From contig NZ_JQGK01000018.1 in assembly GCF_000743525.1 (NCBI RefSeq), positions 47,273-80,982 of the forward strand: 33,710 nucleotides of DNA, read 5' to 3'. The notes beneath the pieces were generated by a model that was not told the origin of the DNA, did no database searches, and was given only the letters and a program-made list of their open reading frames with translations. This document shows, one piece after another, positions 1 to 6,844 of the stretch (position 1 is the stretch's first letter; each line of letters starts with the position of its first letter). The translations under genes were made by a program, and so were the position numbers. This DNA is from Sulfurospirillum sp. SCADC. Lineage in GTDB: Bacteria; Campylobacterota; Campylobacteria; Campylobacterales; Sulfurospirillaceae.

Positions 1-961
1 TCAAATCATCTTTTACCTCTAGCCAAACGTAAAACGTTGCGTCAACCTCTGCCACACCCAAAATCTCATGTGCAAGGCGCAGATTTTTCGCGTATTGCGC
101 ACGAGAGAGTTCCACATGCTCCATGTCGTTCCATGCAAGCGCTGAAGCCATTTGAAGGGGCAAGGGAATACCTGCACCCACATACGTTCGATACTTCATA
201 TACCCACACAAAATTTTCTCATCGCCTGCAATAAAGCCAGAGCGAAGCCCTGGCGCGGAGCTTCGTTTGGAGATAGAATTGATCACCAACACATTTTTAA
301 ACGTATCATTGCCAACATGTAAACTTGCTTCCAAAAGCGAAGGTGGTTTTTCGTCCACGTAAATTTCACTGTAACACTCATCGTTTAAGAGAACAATGTC
401 GTATTTAAGTGCAAATTTCACCCATTCTCCGAGCTCCTCAAGGGTTAAAACAGAGGTCGTTGGGTTATTGGGAAAGTTTAAAATAATCAAATCCGCCTCT
501 TTTAAAGCAGGCAAATTGATGTCCGGTTTAAAGCCATTCTCTTGGGTTAGATTCAGATGCACCACACGTGCGCGACTCGCAATCGCGGCACCCTCGTAGA
601 TCTGATAAAAAGGGTTCGTGTATGCCATGACGGGCTCAGCTGTGTCATGCAGGAGGTATTGTGGAAAATTAAACAGCACCTCTCTCGTACCAAAGGTCGA
701 GAGCAGTTCAGAGGGTTTCAGTTCAACACCAAAACGTTTTTTCACAAACGCGCGCTGTGCTTCATTCACAGACGCTTCACCCGAAGATTTGGGGTATTTG
801 TTTAACAAAGCACTGTTTTGTTTCAACGCTTCTTGAATAAAATCAGGCGTCTCAAACTGCGGCTCGCCAATGGTGAGAGAAACCTCTGGATACGCACTAC
901 TCGGCACAATATCTTTCAATAGCTCACTTAATTTTTCAAAGGGATAGGGTTCAAAATGCAA
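1..961 (-). CDS. Aminotransferase class I/II, DapC-like (succinyldiaminopimelate/aspartate aminotransferase family), 3' end beyond window
   Basis: A fold-type I PLP aminotransferase, truncated by the left edge after about 320 codons. The translation opens with HFEPYPFEKL, typical of epsilonproteobacterial members annotated as succinyldiaminopimelate aminotransferase, which would act in lysine/peptidoglycan precursor synthesis. Visible family marks are the N-N-P stretch (NFPNNPTTS), the D/Y pair in LLNDECYSE and the PLP-lysine motif SISKRSSAPGLRSGF. No ATG is available upstream in frame; TTG at 961-959 follows AAAAGGA at a good distance and is taken as the start. It is the last visible gene of the metX-xseB-nitrilase-ThiF run, 30 nt after the ThiF-like stop, and a TTACATGTAA palindrome fills that gap. 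Substrate cannot be decided from sequence alone. Confidence 0.8.
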   Translation of the reverse strand, partial: MHFEPYPFEKLSELLKDIVPSSAYPEVSLTIGEPQFETPDFIQEALKQNSALLNKYPKSSGEASVNEAQRAFVKKRFGVELKPSELLSTFGTREVLFNFPQYLLHDTAEPVMAYTNPFYQIYEGAAIASRARVVHLNLTQENGFKPDINLPALKEADLIILNFPNNPTTSVLTLEELGEWVKFALKYDIVLLNDECYSEIYVDEKPPSLLEASLHVGNDTFKNVLVINSISKRSSAPGLRSGFIAGDEKILCGYMKYRTYVGAGIPLPLQMASALAWNDMEHVELSRAQYAKNLRLAHEILGVAEVDATFYVWLEVKDDL

Positions 962-972
962 TGGTTTTCCTT

Positions 973-982
973 TTACATGTAA
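973..982. repeat. TTACATGTAA palindrome copy 1
   Basis: Intergenic, TTTTACATGTAAAA in full. It starts about 8 nt after the ThiF-like stop codon and ends just before the ribosome-binding site of the aminotransferase. Confidence 0.9.
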
Positions 983-991
983 AACAGTTTT

Positions 992-1657
992 TTAGTAGGG
1001 CATGCCAAATTTTTGGGTGATAAGTTCACCCTCTTCATTGATATACAGATAATACAGCAGATCTTTTTTCACGCTTAAGCCTGCTAGATAACGAAGCGCC
1101 AAATTGGCTTGCAATGAAGCAATGTGCATCACAATCGGTGCAGCAATGCCAGCAGGTGTTTTATTGCTGATCTGAAACGCTTTAAAACTACTCTTCTCAA
1201 AAAAACAGACTTGTCCGTTAAACGCTTCGACGGAGCCGTAAAGCCATGGGGTTTTCACCTCTTTGGCGTACAGATCAATGAGAGAGCGTGTTGGCAAATT
1301 ATCGGTCGCATCGATGATGAGATCGACGTCAATACCTTTACATGTAAACGCTTCCAAACGACCAATATGCGCCTGAACGTTGACATAAGGGCAACGGCTT
1401 TCGATGCTCTCTTTGACCACACTCGCTTTGAGTTTTCCTTCATCGCCTAGTTTAAACGCGATCTGGCGGTGGATGTTATGCAGACTCACCTCATCAAAAT
1501 CAACCAAGTGAATCTCACCAATGCCTGAGCTTCCTAGCGCATACGCTAAAGAGCTTCCAAGCCCACCGCAACCGATGATCACGATCTTTTTTGCTTGTAA
1601 ATTTTGCTGTGTCTCTTCTCCCCACAGCTGAACTTGTCTGTGGAAATAGTGCATCAT
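992..1657 (-). CDS. ThiF/MoeB/HesA-family E1-like adenylyltransferase
   Basis: About 221 residues. E1-like enzymes adenylate the C-terminal glycine of a small ubiquitin-like sulfur carrier (ThiS, MoaD) in thiamine or molybdopterin synthesis. The nucleotide-binding GCGGLGSS sits near residues 29-36, followed by LVDFDEVSLHNIHRQ (conserved Asp and Arg-Gln) and IIDATDNLPTR (metal-binding Asp and substrate contacts). The usual C-terminal CxxC zinc pairs are absent, and the region where ThiF/MoeB carry a cysteine reads NKTPAGIAAPIV with none. The start chosen is the ATG at 1657, which overlaps the upstream nitrilase stop as ATGA; an upstream in-frame extension to 1696 would lie wholly inside that gene. 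The partner carrier protein is not in this window, so thi, moa or another pathway stays open. Confidence 0.8.
   Translation of the reverse strand: MMHYFHRQVQLWGEETQQNLQAKKIVIIGCGGLGSSLAYALGSSGIGEIHLVDFDEVSLHNIHRQIAFKLGDEGKLKASVVKESIESRCPYVNVQAHIGRLEAFTCKGIDVDLIIDATDNLPTRSLIDLYAKEVKTPWLYGSVEAFNGQVCFFEKSSFKAFQISNKTPAGIAAPIVMHIASLQANLALRYLAGLSVKKDLLYYLYINEEGELITQKFGMPY
1338..1347. repeat. TTACATGTAA palindrome copy 2
   Basis: Inside the ThiF-like gene, as TTTACATGTAAA; it is read there as the residues F-T-C-K. Confidence 0.9.
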
Positions 1658-2445
1658 GCGTTTTCTCTTCTGCTCACCTGTTTTTTCCATCCCCACAGTT
1701 TGCGTGCTTCGACAAGACTCTCTTTTTCAAGAGTCGCGACCAGCATCTCTTCTTTATCGCCAAGCGTTAACTCCACATCACCAAACGGTGAAATCAAGCT
1801 ACTTTTGCCGTAAAACTGCCACGTCTCTTCGTCTTTATAACTTCCCACACGGTTCGCGCGCAAGATGTAAACGTTGTTCAGCATCGCGCGCATTTTTAAA
1901 AGTTCTTCCCAACGGGATGCGGAGTCAAACGTCGAAGAGGTCGGCGTGAGTACGACATCCACATTTTTCTTCATCACTTCCATCCAAACGGTGTCAAAAT
2001 GAAGCTCATAACCGCTCACGATTCCAAAGCGAATGCCATTCAATAAAAAGATCGGTAAGGTGTATTTAGAGACCGCATTGGCAAAAAACTTCTCTTCATT
2101 CCAGTGTTTATAATTAATCAAAAATTGCTGATCGAAAAAATGTACCGATTTGGGAGAAAAATGGGCGTTGCTTTTGTAGCAAAACTCCCCTTTGATGTTC
2201 ACAATCGGCGCGATAACATGCAAATCATACTCGGCACACAATTTTTTTAAAACCTCGATTTTATGGTTAGACTGCTCTTTGATCATCGAAAGTGGCATGC
2301 TCTCTAGCTCTTTAAAAAAGCTGTTGAGTGCGTATTCGCTGATTAAAACAACTTCAACCTCTTTTTGCTTGCAGATACGAAAATAGTAATCGAGTTTCGC
2401 CTCACTCATCGGAAGCGTGCTGAGTTGCAATGCCGCTATTTTCAT
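1654..2445 (-). CDS. Carbon-nitrogen hydrolase (nitrilase) family protein lacking the catalytic cysteine
   Basis: 263 residues with the nitrilase-superfamily fold: MKIAALQLSTLP at the start, the Glu of the Glu-Lys-Cys triad in ISEYALN, and a lysine region around NYKHWNEEKFF. Where active members read G-x-x-x-C-Y-D/E-x-x-F, this protein has FGIVSGYELHF, with glycine at the cysteine position (codon GGT, checked on the sequence). Family knowledge says the cysteine is the nucleophile, so amidase activity is doubtful; a binding or structural role is possible. The gene is coupled both ways: its ATG overlaps the xseB stop (ATGA at 2445-2442) and its own stop overlaps the ThiF-like start. Substrate unknown. 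Confidence 0.8.
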   Translation of the reverse strand: MKIAALQLSTLPMSEAKLDYYFRICKQKEVEVVLISEYALNSFFKELESMPLSMIKEQSNHKIEVLKKLCAEYDLHVIAPIVNIKGEFCYKSNAHFSPKSVHFFDQQFLINYKHWNEEKFFANAVSKYTLPIFLLNGIRFGIVSGYELHFDTVWMEVMKKNVDVVLTPTSSTFDSASRWEELLKMRAMLNNVYILRANRVGSYKDEETWQFYGKSSLISPFGDVELTLGDKEEMLVATLEKESLVEARKLWGWKKQVSRRENA

Positions 2446-2645
2446 GCCAACACTTCCTTCTCTTGCAATTTCGTATAGGTCAACTTTGCCTCTTCGAGCA
2501 TTTTGGTCGCCTCTTTAAGAATGGCGATCCCTTCTTGGTACTTTTTCATCCCCTCTTCTAAGGAGAGTTCAGGGTTGGAAAGGTTCTCTAAAATTGTTTT
2601 TGCACTCTCAAGTTTTGCTTCAAAACTTTGCTCTTTTTCTGCCAT
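2442..2645 (-). CDS. xseB: Exodeoxyribonuclease VII small subunit
   Basis: About 67 residues, the usual size for XseB. The subunit partners XseA (not in the window) in a single-strand exonuclease that trims DNA to short oligonucleotides. The core FEAKLESAKTILENLSNPEL followed by SLEEGMKKYQEGIAIL matches the family pattern in which one helix carries L-E-x-G, with a second helix of coiled-coil character after it. ATG at 2645 gives MAEKEQSF and is preceded by AAAAGG; a longer reading to 2774 would run back over the metX end. It begins 22 nt after the metX stop and overlaps the nitrilase homologue by ATGA, so it is translated within this operon. Confidence 0.88.
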   Translation of the reverse strand: MAEKEQSFEAKLESAKTILENLSNPELSLEEGMKKYQEGIAILKEATKMLEEAKLTYTKLQEKEVLA

Positions 2646-2667
2646 TTTACTCAACCTTTTAGGTGCA

Positions 2668-3777
2668 CTAAACTTTTGATTCCAGTGCTTTTTTAATGTA
2701 AAAATCAAATTTATCATACTCAACCAAAAAGGCATCATGCCCATATTGGCTATCGATGCAGACATAATCGACACGGTCAGCTCGTCCCATATTTTCCAGC
2801 GTTGTCTTAATCAACGCCATCTCTTCGGGCATAAACAGGCAATCGCCTTGAAACGAAATCAGGGTCAGTTTGGCTTTGATATGCTTGATCGAATCTTCCA
2901 ACGAGTCATAATTACGCGTCGCATCAAAAATATTCATCGCTTTGATGATGTAAAGGTAACTGAGTGGATCAAACCGCTTGGCAAAGCTGTAACCGTTGTA
3001 CTCCATGTAACGTTCGACTTGAAAACGCCCAAAAAGCTCGTACAAACCGTCCGTTTCAACGTAATTACGCCCAAATTTTTTGTTCATCGAATAAGGACTT
3101 AAAAAGCTAATATGCCCCGCCATGCGACCAATCGCAAAGCTCAGCAGTCCCTCTTCTTCAAAATCAGAGGCGTCGTAATTGCCATTTTTAAACCGCGGGT
3201 CATTGACGATGCCCTCTATCGCGATTTTATTCCACGCAATCGCCCAAGGACCTGTTGCATACGTGGTCGCAAGCAAAATCACCCGTTTGGCAAAATCAGG
3301 ATACTCAATGGACATACAAAGCCCTTGCATCCCACCTAGTGAACCCCCAATGATCGCATACGCCTCTTTAATGCCAAGGCGTGCAAAAAGGTTCATTTGC
3401 GCTCTGACCATATCGCTGATCGTTAAAACAGGAAATTTCAGACGCAATGGCTCTTTGGTTTTAGGATTGATACTCATGGGACCCGTGGAGCCAAAACAGC
3501 TTCCCAAAATGTTGACACAGATGACGCAAAACTTCGTCGTATCAATGATCTTGCTATCCCCAATGAGCGGATCCCACCACCCTGCTTTGGTCTCGCCTTC
3601 ATAACGACCTGCCGCATGGTAACTTCCCGTAAGGGCATGAAAAACCACGATGACATTGCTTTTGGTCTCGTTCATTTCACCGTACATCTCATACTTGAGA
3701 TCGTAGGTTTCTAAGATACGCCCACTCTCCAAATAGAGCGGTTCATCAAAATGGGCAACGGTCGTTTGAATTTTCAC
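2668..3777 (-). CDS. metX: Homoserine O-acetyltransferase (MetX family)
   Basis: 369 residues, alpha/beta-hydrolase fold. MetX moves an acyl group from acyl-CoA to homoserine, the entry to methionine synthesis by direct sulfhydrylation. The nucleophile elbow GGSLGGMQ places Ser146; the acid is Asp312 in SFQGDCLFMPEE and the base His347 in QYGHDAFL. The N-terminal HALTGS and the LGSCFGSTGP stretch are further family marks. The start is GTG at 3777, with AAGGA five bases upstream; no ATG fits. It is the first gene of the five-gene minus-strand run. Acetyl versus succinyl preference is not decided here. Confidence 0.92.
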   Translation of the reverse strand: MKIQTTVAHFDEPLYLESGRILETYDLKYEMYGEMNETKSNVIVVFHALTGSYHAAGRYEGETKAGWWDPLIGDSKIIDTTKFCVICVNILGSCFGSTGPMSINPKTKEPLRLKFPVLTISDMVRAQMNLFARLGIKEAYAIIGGSLGGMQGLCMSIEYPDFAKRVILLATTYATGPWAIAWNKIAIEGIVNDPRFKNGNYDASDFEEEGLLSFAIGRMAGHISFLSPYSMNKKFGRNYVETDGLYELFGRFQVERYMEYNGYSFAKRFDPLSYLYIIKAMNIFDATRNYDSLEDSIKHIKAKLTLISFQGDCLFMPEEMALIKTTLENMGRADRVDYVCIDSQYGHDAFLVEYDKFDFYIKKALESKV

Positions 3778-3802
3778 ACCATTCCTTCTTACTTTTTACC
3801 AC

Positions 3803-3828
3803 GGTTTTTGGGTTTTGCCCCAAAAACC
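3803..3828. repeat. Inverted repeat downstream of guaB
   Basis: GGTTTTTGGG (3803-3812) pairs with CCCAAAAACC (3819-3828) around a 6-nt loop. It lies between the guaB stop and metX start, both minus strand. There is no T-run after it on the minus strand, so it is not a standard intrinsic terminator. Confidence 0.5.
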
Positions 3829-3855
3829 TACGCTTGCCGCTGTGGCACTGAAGCT

Positions 3856-3871
3856 TGTCTCTTTCGAGACA
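3856..3871 (-). other. Stem-loop with GAAA tetraloop
   Basis: On the minus strand TGTCTC-GAAA-GAGACA forms a 6-bp stem closed by a GNRA tetraloop, about 30 nt after the guaB stop. It may end or stabilise the guaB transcript; no U-tract follows. Confidence 0.45.
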
Positions 3872-3880
3872 GAATATTTT

Positions 3881-3890
3881 TTACATGTAA
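3881..3890. repeat. TTACATGTAA palindrome copy 3
   Basis: Intergenic, TTTACATGTAAAA form, about 12 nt 3' of the guaB stop codon. Confidence 0.9.
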
Positions 3891-3902
3891 AACATATAAT
3901 GC

Positions 3903-5351
3903 TTAGTTCACTCTGTAATTAGGTGCTTCGTGGGTGATGATAACATCATGCACGTGGCTCTCTTTAAGACCCGCACTCGTAATTTCAACAAATTCCGCTT
4001 TCTCTTGGTAATCAAGAATATCACGCGCACCCACATATCCCATAGAAGATCGGAGGCCGCCGACCATTTGGAAAATGACATCGCGAATCGAACCCGCATG
4101 AGGCACGCGTCCTTCAATGCCCTCGGGGACTAGTTTATCCGCCGCCGTTCCCTCTTGGAAATAACGATCGCTGCTTCCTTTGGTCATTGCGCCAATGCTT
4201 CCCATACCGCGATACGTTTTGTATTGACGTCCTTGATACGTGATAAATTCACCTGGACTCTCATCGGTTCCAGCAAGCAGACTTCCGACCATAACGCTTT
4301 GCGCACCTGCGGCTAACGCTTTAGCAAAATCGCCAGAATATTTGATACCGCCATCAGCAATGACGGGAACACCGTGTTTTTTACCCACTTCGGCACACTC
4401 TTCAATCGCAGAAATCTGAGGCACACCCACGCCTGAGACAATACGCGTTGTACAAATGCTTCCAGGTCCAATGCCTACTTTAATACCGTCCACACCCGCA
4501 GCCACTAAGGCTTCAGCCGCTTCGGAGGTTGCGATATTTCCCGCAATAATATCCACTTTAAGCTCTTGTTTAATCAGTTTAACCGTATCAATAATCCCTT
4601 TGGAATGCCCATGTGCCGAATCAAGCACCAAGACATCGACACCTGCCTCTTCTAAAGCACGCGCACGCTCTAGCTGACCGACACCAATGGCAGCACCGAC
4701 ACGAAGTCTTCCAAAACTATCTTTGTTCGCATGCGGATACTCTTGACGTTTTTTAAGATCTTTGATCGTAATAAGACCTGCTAGTTTATTGTTTTCATCG
4801 ACGATAGGAAGTTTTTCCACTTTATTGGTTCTGAAAATCGCCTCAGCGTCATCCAAGGTCGTTCCTTTTTTGACGGTAATCAGAGGCATCTTCGTCATCA
4901 ACTCTTCGACGTTTTTGCTGTAGTCATTTTCAAAACGAAGGTCACGATTGGTTAAGATACCAATGAGTGTATCATTATCATCAATGACAGGAACGCCTGA
5001 AATGCGGTACTCTGACATAATGCTAAGCGCTTCTTTAAGCGTAGCGGTTGCTTTAATGGAGACAGGATCGATGATGATGCCACTCTCACTTTTTTTAACC
5101 CGTCTGATCTCGCGCACCTGAGAGTCGATGTCCATATTTTTGTGAATAATACCAATACCCCCAAGACGCGCCATCATAATTGCTGCACGGTGTTCCGTTA
5201 CCGTATCCATTGCCGCGGAGACAAGAGGGATATTGAGAGTGATATTTTTCGTTAGTTTTGTTTTAATATCGACCTCTTTGGGCAAAATCTCTGAATATTT
5301 TGGAACCAATAATACGTCTTCAAATGTCAATGCTCTTTTTCTAATTTTCAT
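3903..5351 (-). CDS. guaB: IMP dehydrogenase
   Basis: 482 residues, normal bacterial length. It oxidises IMP to XMP with NAD+, the committed step of guanine nucleotide synthesis in the cytoplasm. The TIM-barrel begins at [10 protein letters not shown]; two CBS domains are inserted at about residues 93-205; the catalytic loop [11 protein letters not shown] contains Cys300; the flap and K+ region follow with [16 protein letters not shown] and [13 protein letters not shown] at 5351 has AAGGA upstream. It follows gatA by only 9 nt in the same direction, so guaB probably ends the ileS-small ORF-gatA-guaB operon. Confidence 0.97.
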   Translation of the reverse strand: MKIRKRALTFEDVLLVPKYSEILPKEVDIKTKLTKNITLNIPLVSAAMDTVTEHRAAIMMARLGGIGIIHKNMDIDSQVREIRRVKKSESGIIIDPVSIKATATLKEALSIMSEYRISGVPVIDDNDTLIGILTNRDLRFENDYSKNVEELMTKMPLITVKKGTTLDDAEAIFRTNKVEKLPIVDENNKLAGLITIKDLKKRQEYPHANKDSFGRLRVGAAIGVGQLERARALEEAGVDVLVLDSAHGHSKGIIDTVKLIKQELKVDIIAGNIATSEAAEALVAAGVDGIKVGIGPGSICTTRIVSGVGVPQISAIEECAEVGKKHGVPVIADGGIKYSGDFAKALAAGAQSVMVGSLLAGTDESPGEFITYQGRQYKTYRGMGSIGAMTKGSSDRYFQEGTAADKLVPEGIEGRVPHAGSIRDVIFQMVGGLRSSMGYVGARDILDYQEKAEFVEITSAGLKESHVHDVIITHEAPNYRVN

Positions 5352-5360
5352 GGTGTGTCC

Positions 5361-6719
5361 TTATAACCCTAATTCTCTCTCTAAGCTCAGCGCCCCATCT
5401 AAGAGTGCTTGCTCACCGTACGCTTGAGCGATCAATTGACCACCAACAGGTAGCCCTTTACTATCGTTTCCAAGAGGAACTGAAATACCTGGAAGTCCTG
5501 CAAGATTGAGTGAAATCGTGTAAATATCACTCAAATACATCTCCAACGGATCCGCTTTTGAACCAAACTCGAAGGCAGTGGTTGGTGTGACTGGCATAAA
5601 AATCAGATCTGCCTCTTTAAAAATCGCCTCATACTGCGCCTTGATAAAATGGCGCGCCTTTTGTGCTTTGATGTAATACGCATCGTAATAACCACTGCTT
5701 AAAACAAACGTCCCCAGTAAAATTCTTCGCTTAACCTCTTCGCCAAACCCAAGACTTCGACTTTGAATAAACATCTCTTTCAGGTTTTCATTGCTTCCAC
5801 GGTTACCATAACGCACACCATCGTAACGGCTCAAGTTCGCACTCGCTTCTGCGGTAGCAATCACATAATACGCCGCGATGTCATATTTGTTATTGATGAA
5901 ATTGCGATAGATAATTTTATGACCCACTTTTTCAAGCGCACGAATACCATCCATCATGCGTTCACGCACTTCAGGACTGGCTTCGTTCAAATAATTTTCG
6001 ATGACGGCAATCGTCATTTTACGATCCGCATTGAGCTTATCTGCCACACTTTGATGCGCTATAGTGGCACTCGTAGAGTCTTTAGCTTCATGCCCTGCGA
6101 TAATGTCATACAAAATCGCCGCATCTTCAACGTTTTGCGTAATTGGTCCAATCTGGTCTAAGGAGCTTGAATAGGCACCCAAACCGTAGCGACTCACTTT
6201 TCCATAGGTGGGTTTAAGTCCCACACAGCCACAAAAAGCCGCTGGTTGGCGAATACTTCCACCCGTGTCACTGCCAAGCGCTGCAATGGCGATACCACCT
6301 GCAACCGCAGCGGCACTGCCACCACTGCTGCCGCCTGGAACGCATTTGGAATTGTGAGGGTTGAGCGTTTTACCATAAAATGAGGATTCGGTGGAGCTTC
6401 CCATCGCAAACTCGTCCATATTGGTACGACCAAAGGGAGAGAGTCCATGACGAAGCATGTTATCGATGACGGTCGCGTTGTAAGGGGCAACATAGCCTTG
6501 CAGGATGTTCGAACCGCTCGTCACTTCCCAACCATTCACTTGAATATTGTCTTTAATCGCAATCGGAATGCCAGAACCGCACTCACTGATCGGTTTACAT
6601 GTAAGCTGTTCAATGTACGCACCCAGCTCTTTTTTCGCTTCAATCGCTTTTTTTAAATCTTCGCGTATCTCAGCAATGGCTTCCGCAGGGAGACCTAATG
6701 CCTCTTTCAACGTAATCAA
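5361..6719 (-). CDS. gatA: Glutamyl-tRNA(Gln) amidotransferase subunit A
   Basis: 452 residues. GatA is the amidase of the GatCAB complex, which converts Glu-tRNA(Gln) (and often Asp-tRNA(Asn)) to the amide in bacteria without a glutaminyl-tRNA synthetase; gatB and gatC are elsewhere. The amidase-signature triad is visible and correctly spaced: Lys56 in IAIKDN, Ser131 in PGGSSGGS and Ser155 in GSDTGGSIRQ. The TTG at 6719 gives [10 protein letters not shown], the standard GatA N-terminus, with AAAGGA six bases upstream; an in-frame extension to 6767 lacks such a site. The TTG overlaps the stop of the small membrane ORF (TTGA), indicating translational coupling. Confidence 0.95.
   Translation of the reverse strand: MITLKEALGLPAEAIAEIREDLKKAIEAKKELGAYIEQLTCKPISECGSGIPIAIKDNIQVNGWEVTSGSNILQGYVAPYNATVIDNMLRHGLSPFGRTNMDEFAMGSSTESSFYGKTLNPHNSKCVPGGSSGGSAAAVAGGIAIAALGSDTGGSIRQPAAFCGCVGLKPTYGKVSRYGLGAYSSSLDQIGPITQNVEDAAILYDIIAGHEAKDSTSATIAHQSVADKLNADRKMTIAVIENYLNEASPEVRERMMDGIRALEKVGHKIIYRNFINNKYDIAAYYVIATAEASANLSRYDGVRYGNRGSNENLKEMFIQSRSLGFGEEVKRRILLGTFVLSSGYYDAYYIKAQKARHFIKAQYEAIFKEADLIFMPVTPTTAFEFGSKADPLEMYLSDIYTISLNLAGLPGISVPLGNDSKGLPVGGQLIAQAYGEQALLDGALSLERELGL
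6595..6604. repeat. TTACATGTAA palindrome copy 4
   Basis: Inside gatA as TTTACATGTAAG; it encodes L-T-C-K near residue 40. Confidence 0.9.
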
Positions 6720-6844
6720 TGGTGATCCTTTAACTTTTTCGTTCTTTGATTGATCAGATAAACACACACGCCAATGACCGCAAAAATCGCACCAATGGTT
6801 GTGAAAACAAAGCTAAGCTCCACAGGAGCGCTCAAATCAACCAT
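6716..6844 (-). CDS. Small single-pass membrane protein between ileS and gatA
   Basis: A 42-codon ORF. It begins [10 protein letters not shown], has a hydrophobic helix [20 protein letters not shown] (about residues 11-30) and a basic tail [14 protein letters not shown] at 6844 lies inside the end of ileS (overlap 8 nt) and the TGA at 6716 overlaps the gatA TTG start (TTGA). The double overlap, the membrane span with positive-inside tail, and the otherwise awkward gap between ileS and gatA argue that it is translated. I recall a small hypothetical membrane gene in the same slot (ileS-x-gatA-guaB) in Campylobacter jejuni; this was not checked. Function unknown. Confidence 0.75.
   Translation of the reverse strand: MVDLSAPVELSFVFTTIGAIFAVIGVCVYLINQRTKKLKDHH

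Noticed and set aside
5763-6161. Open frame of about 130 codons on the plus strand inside gatA
   Set aside because: It is antisense to a gene with a complete catalytic triad, has no ribosome-binding site and a composition biased by the opposite coding strand.
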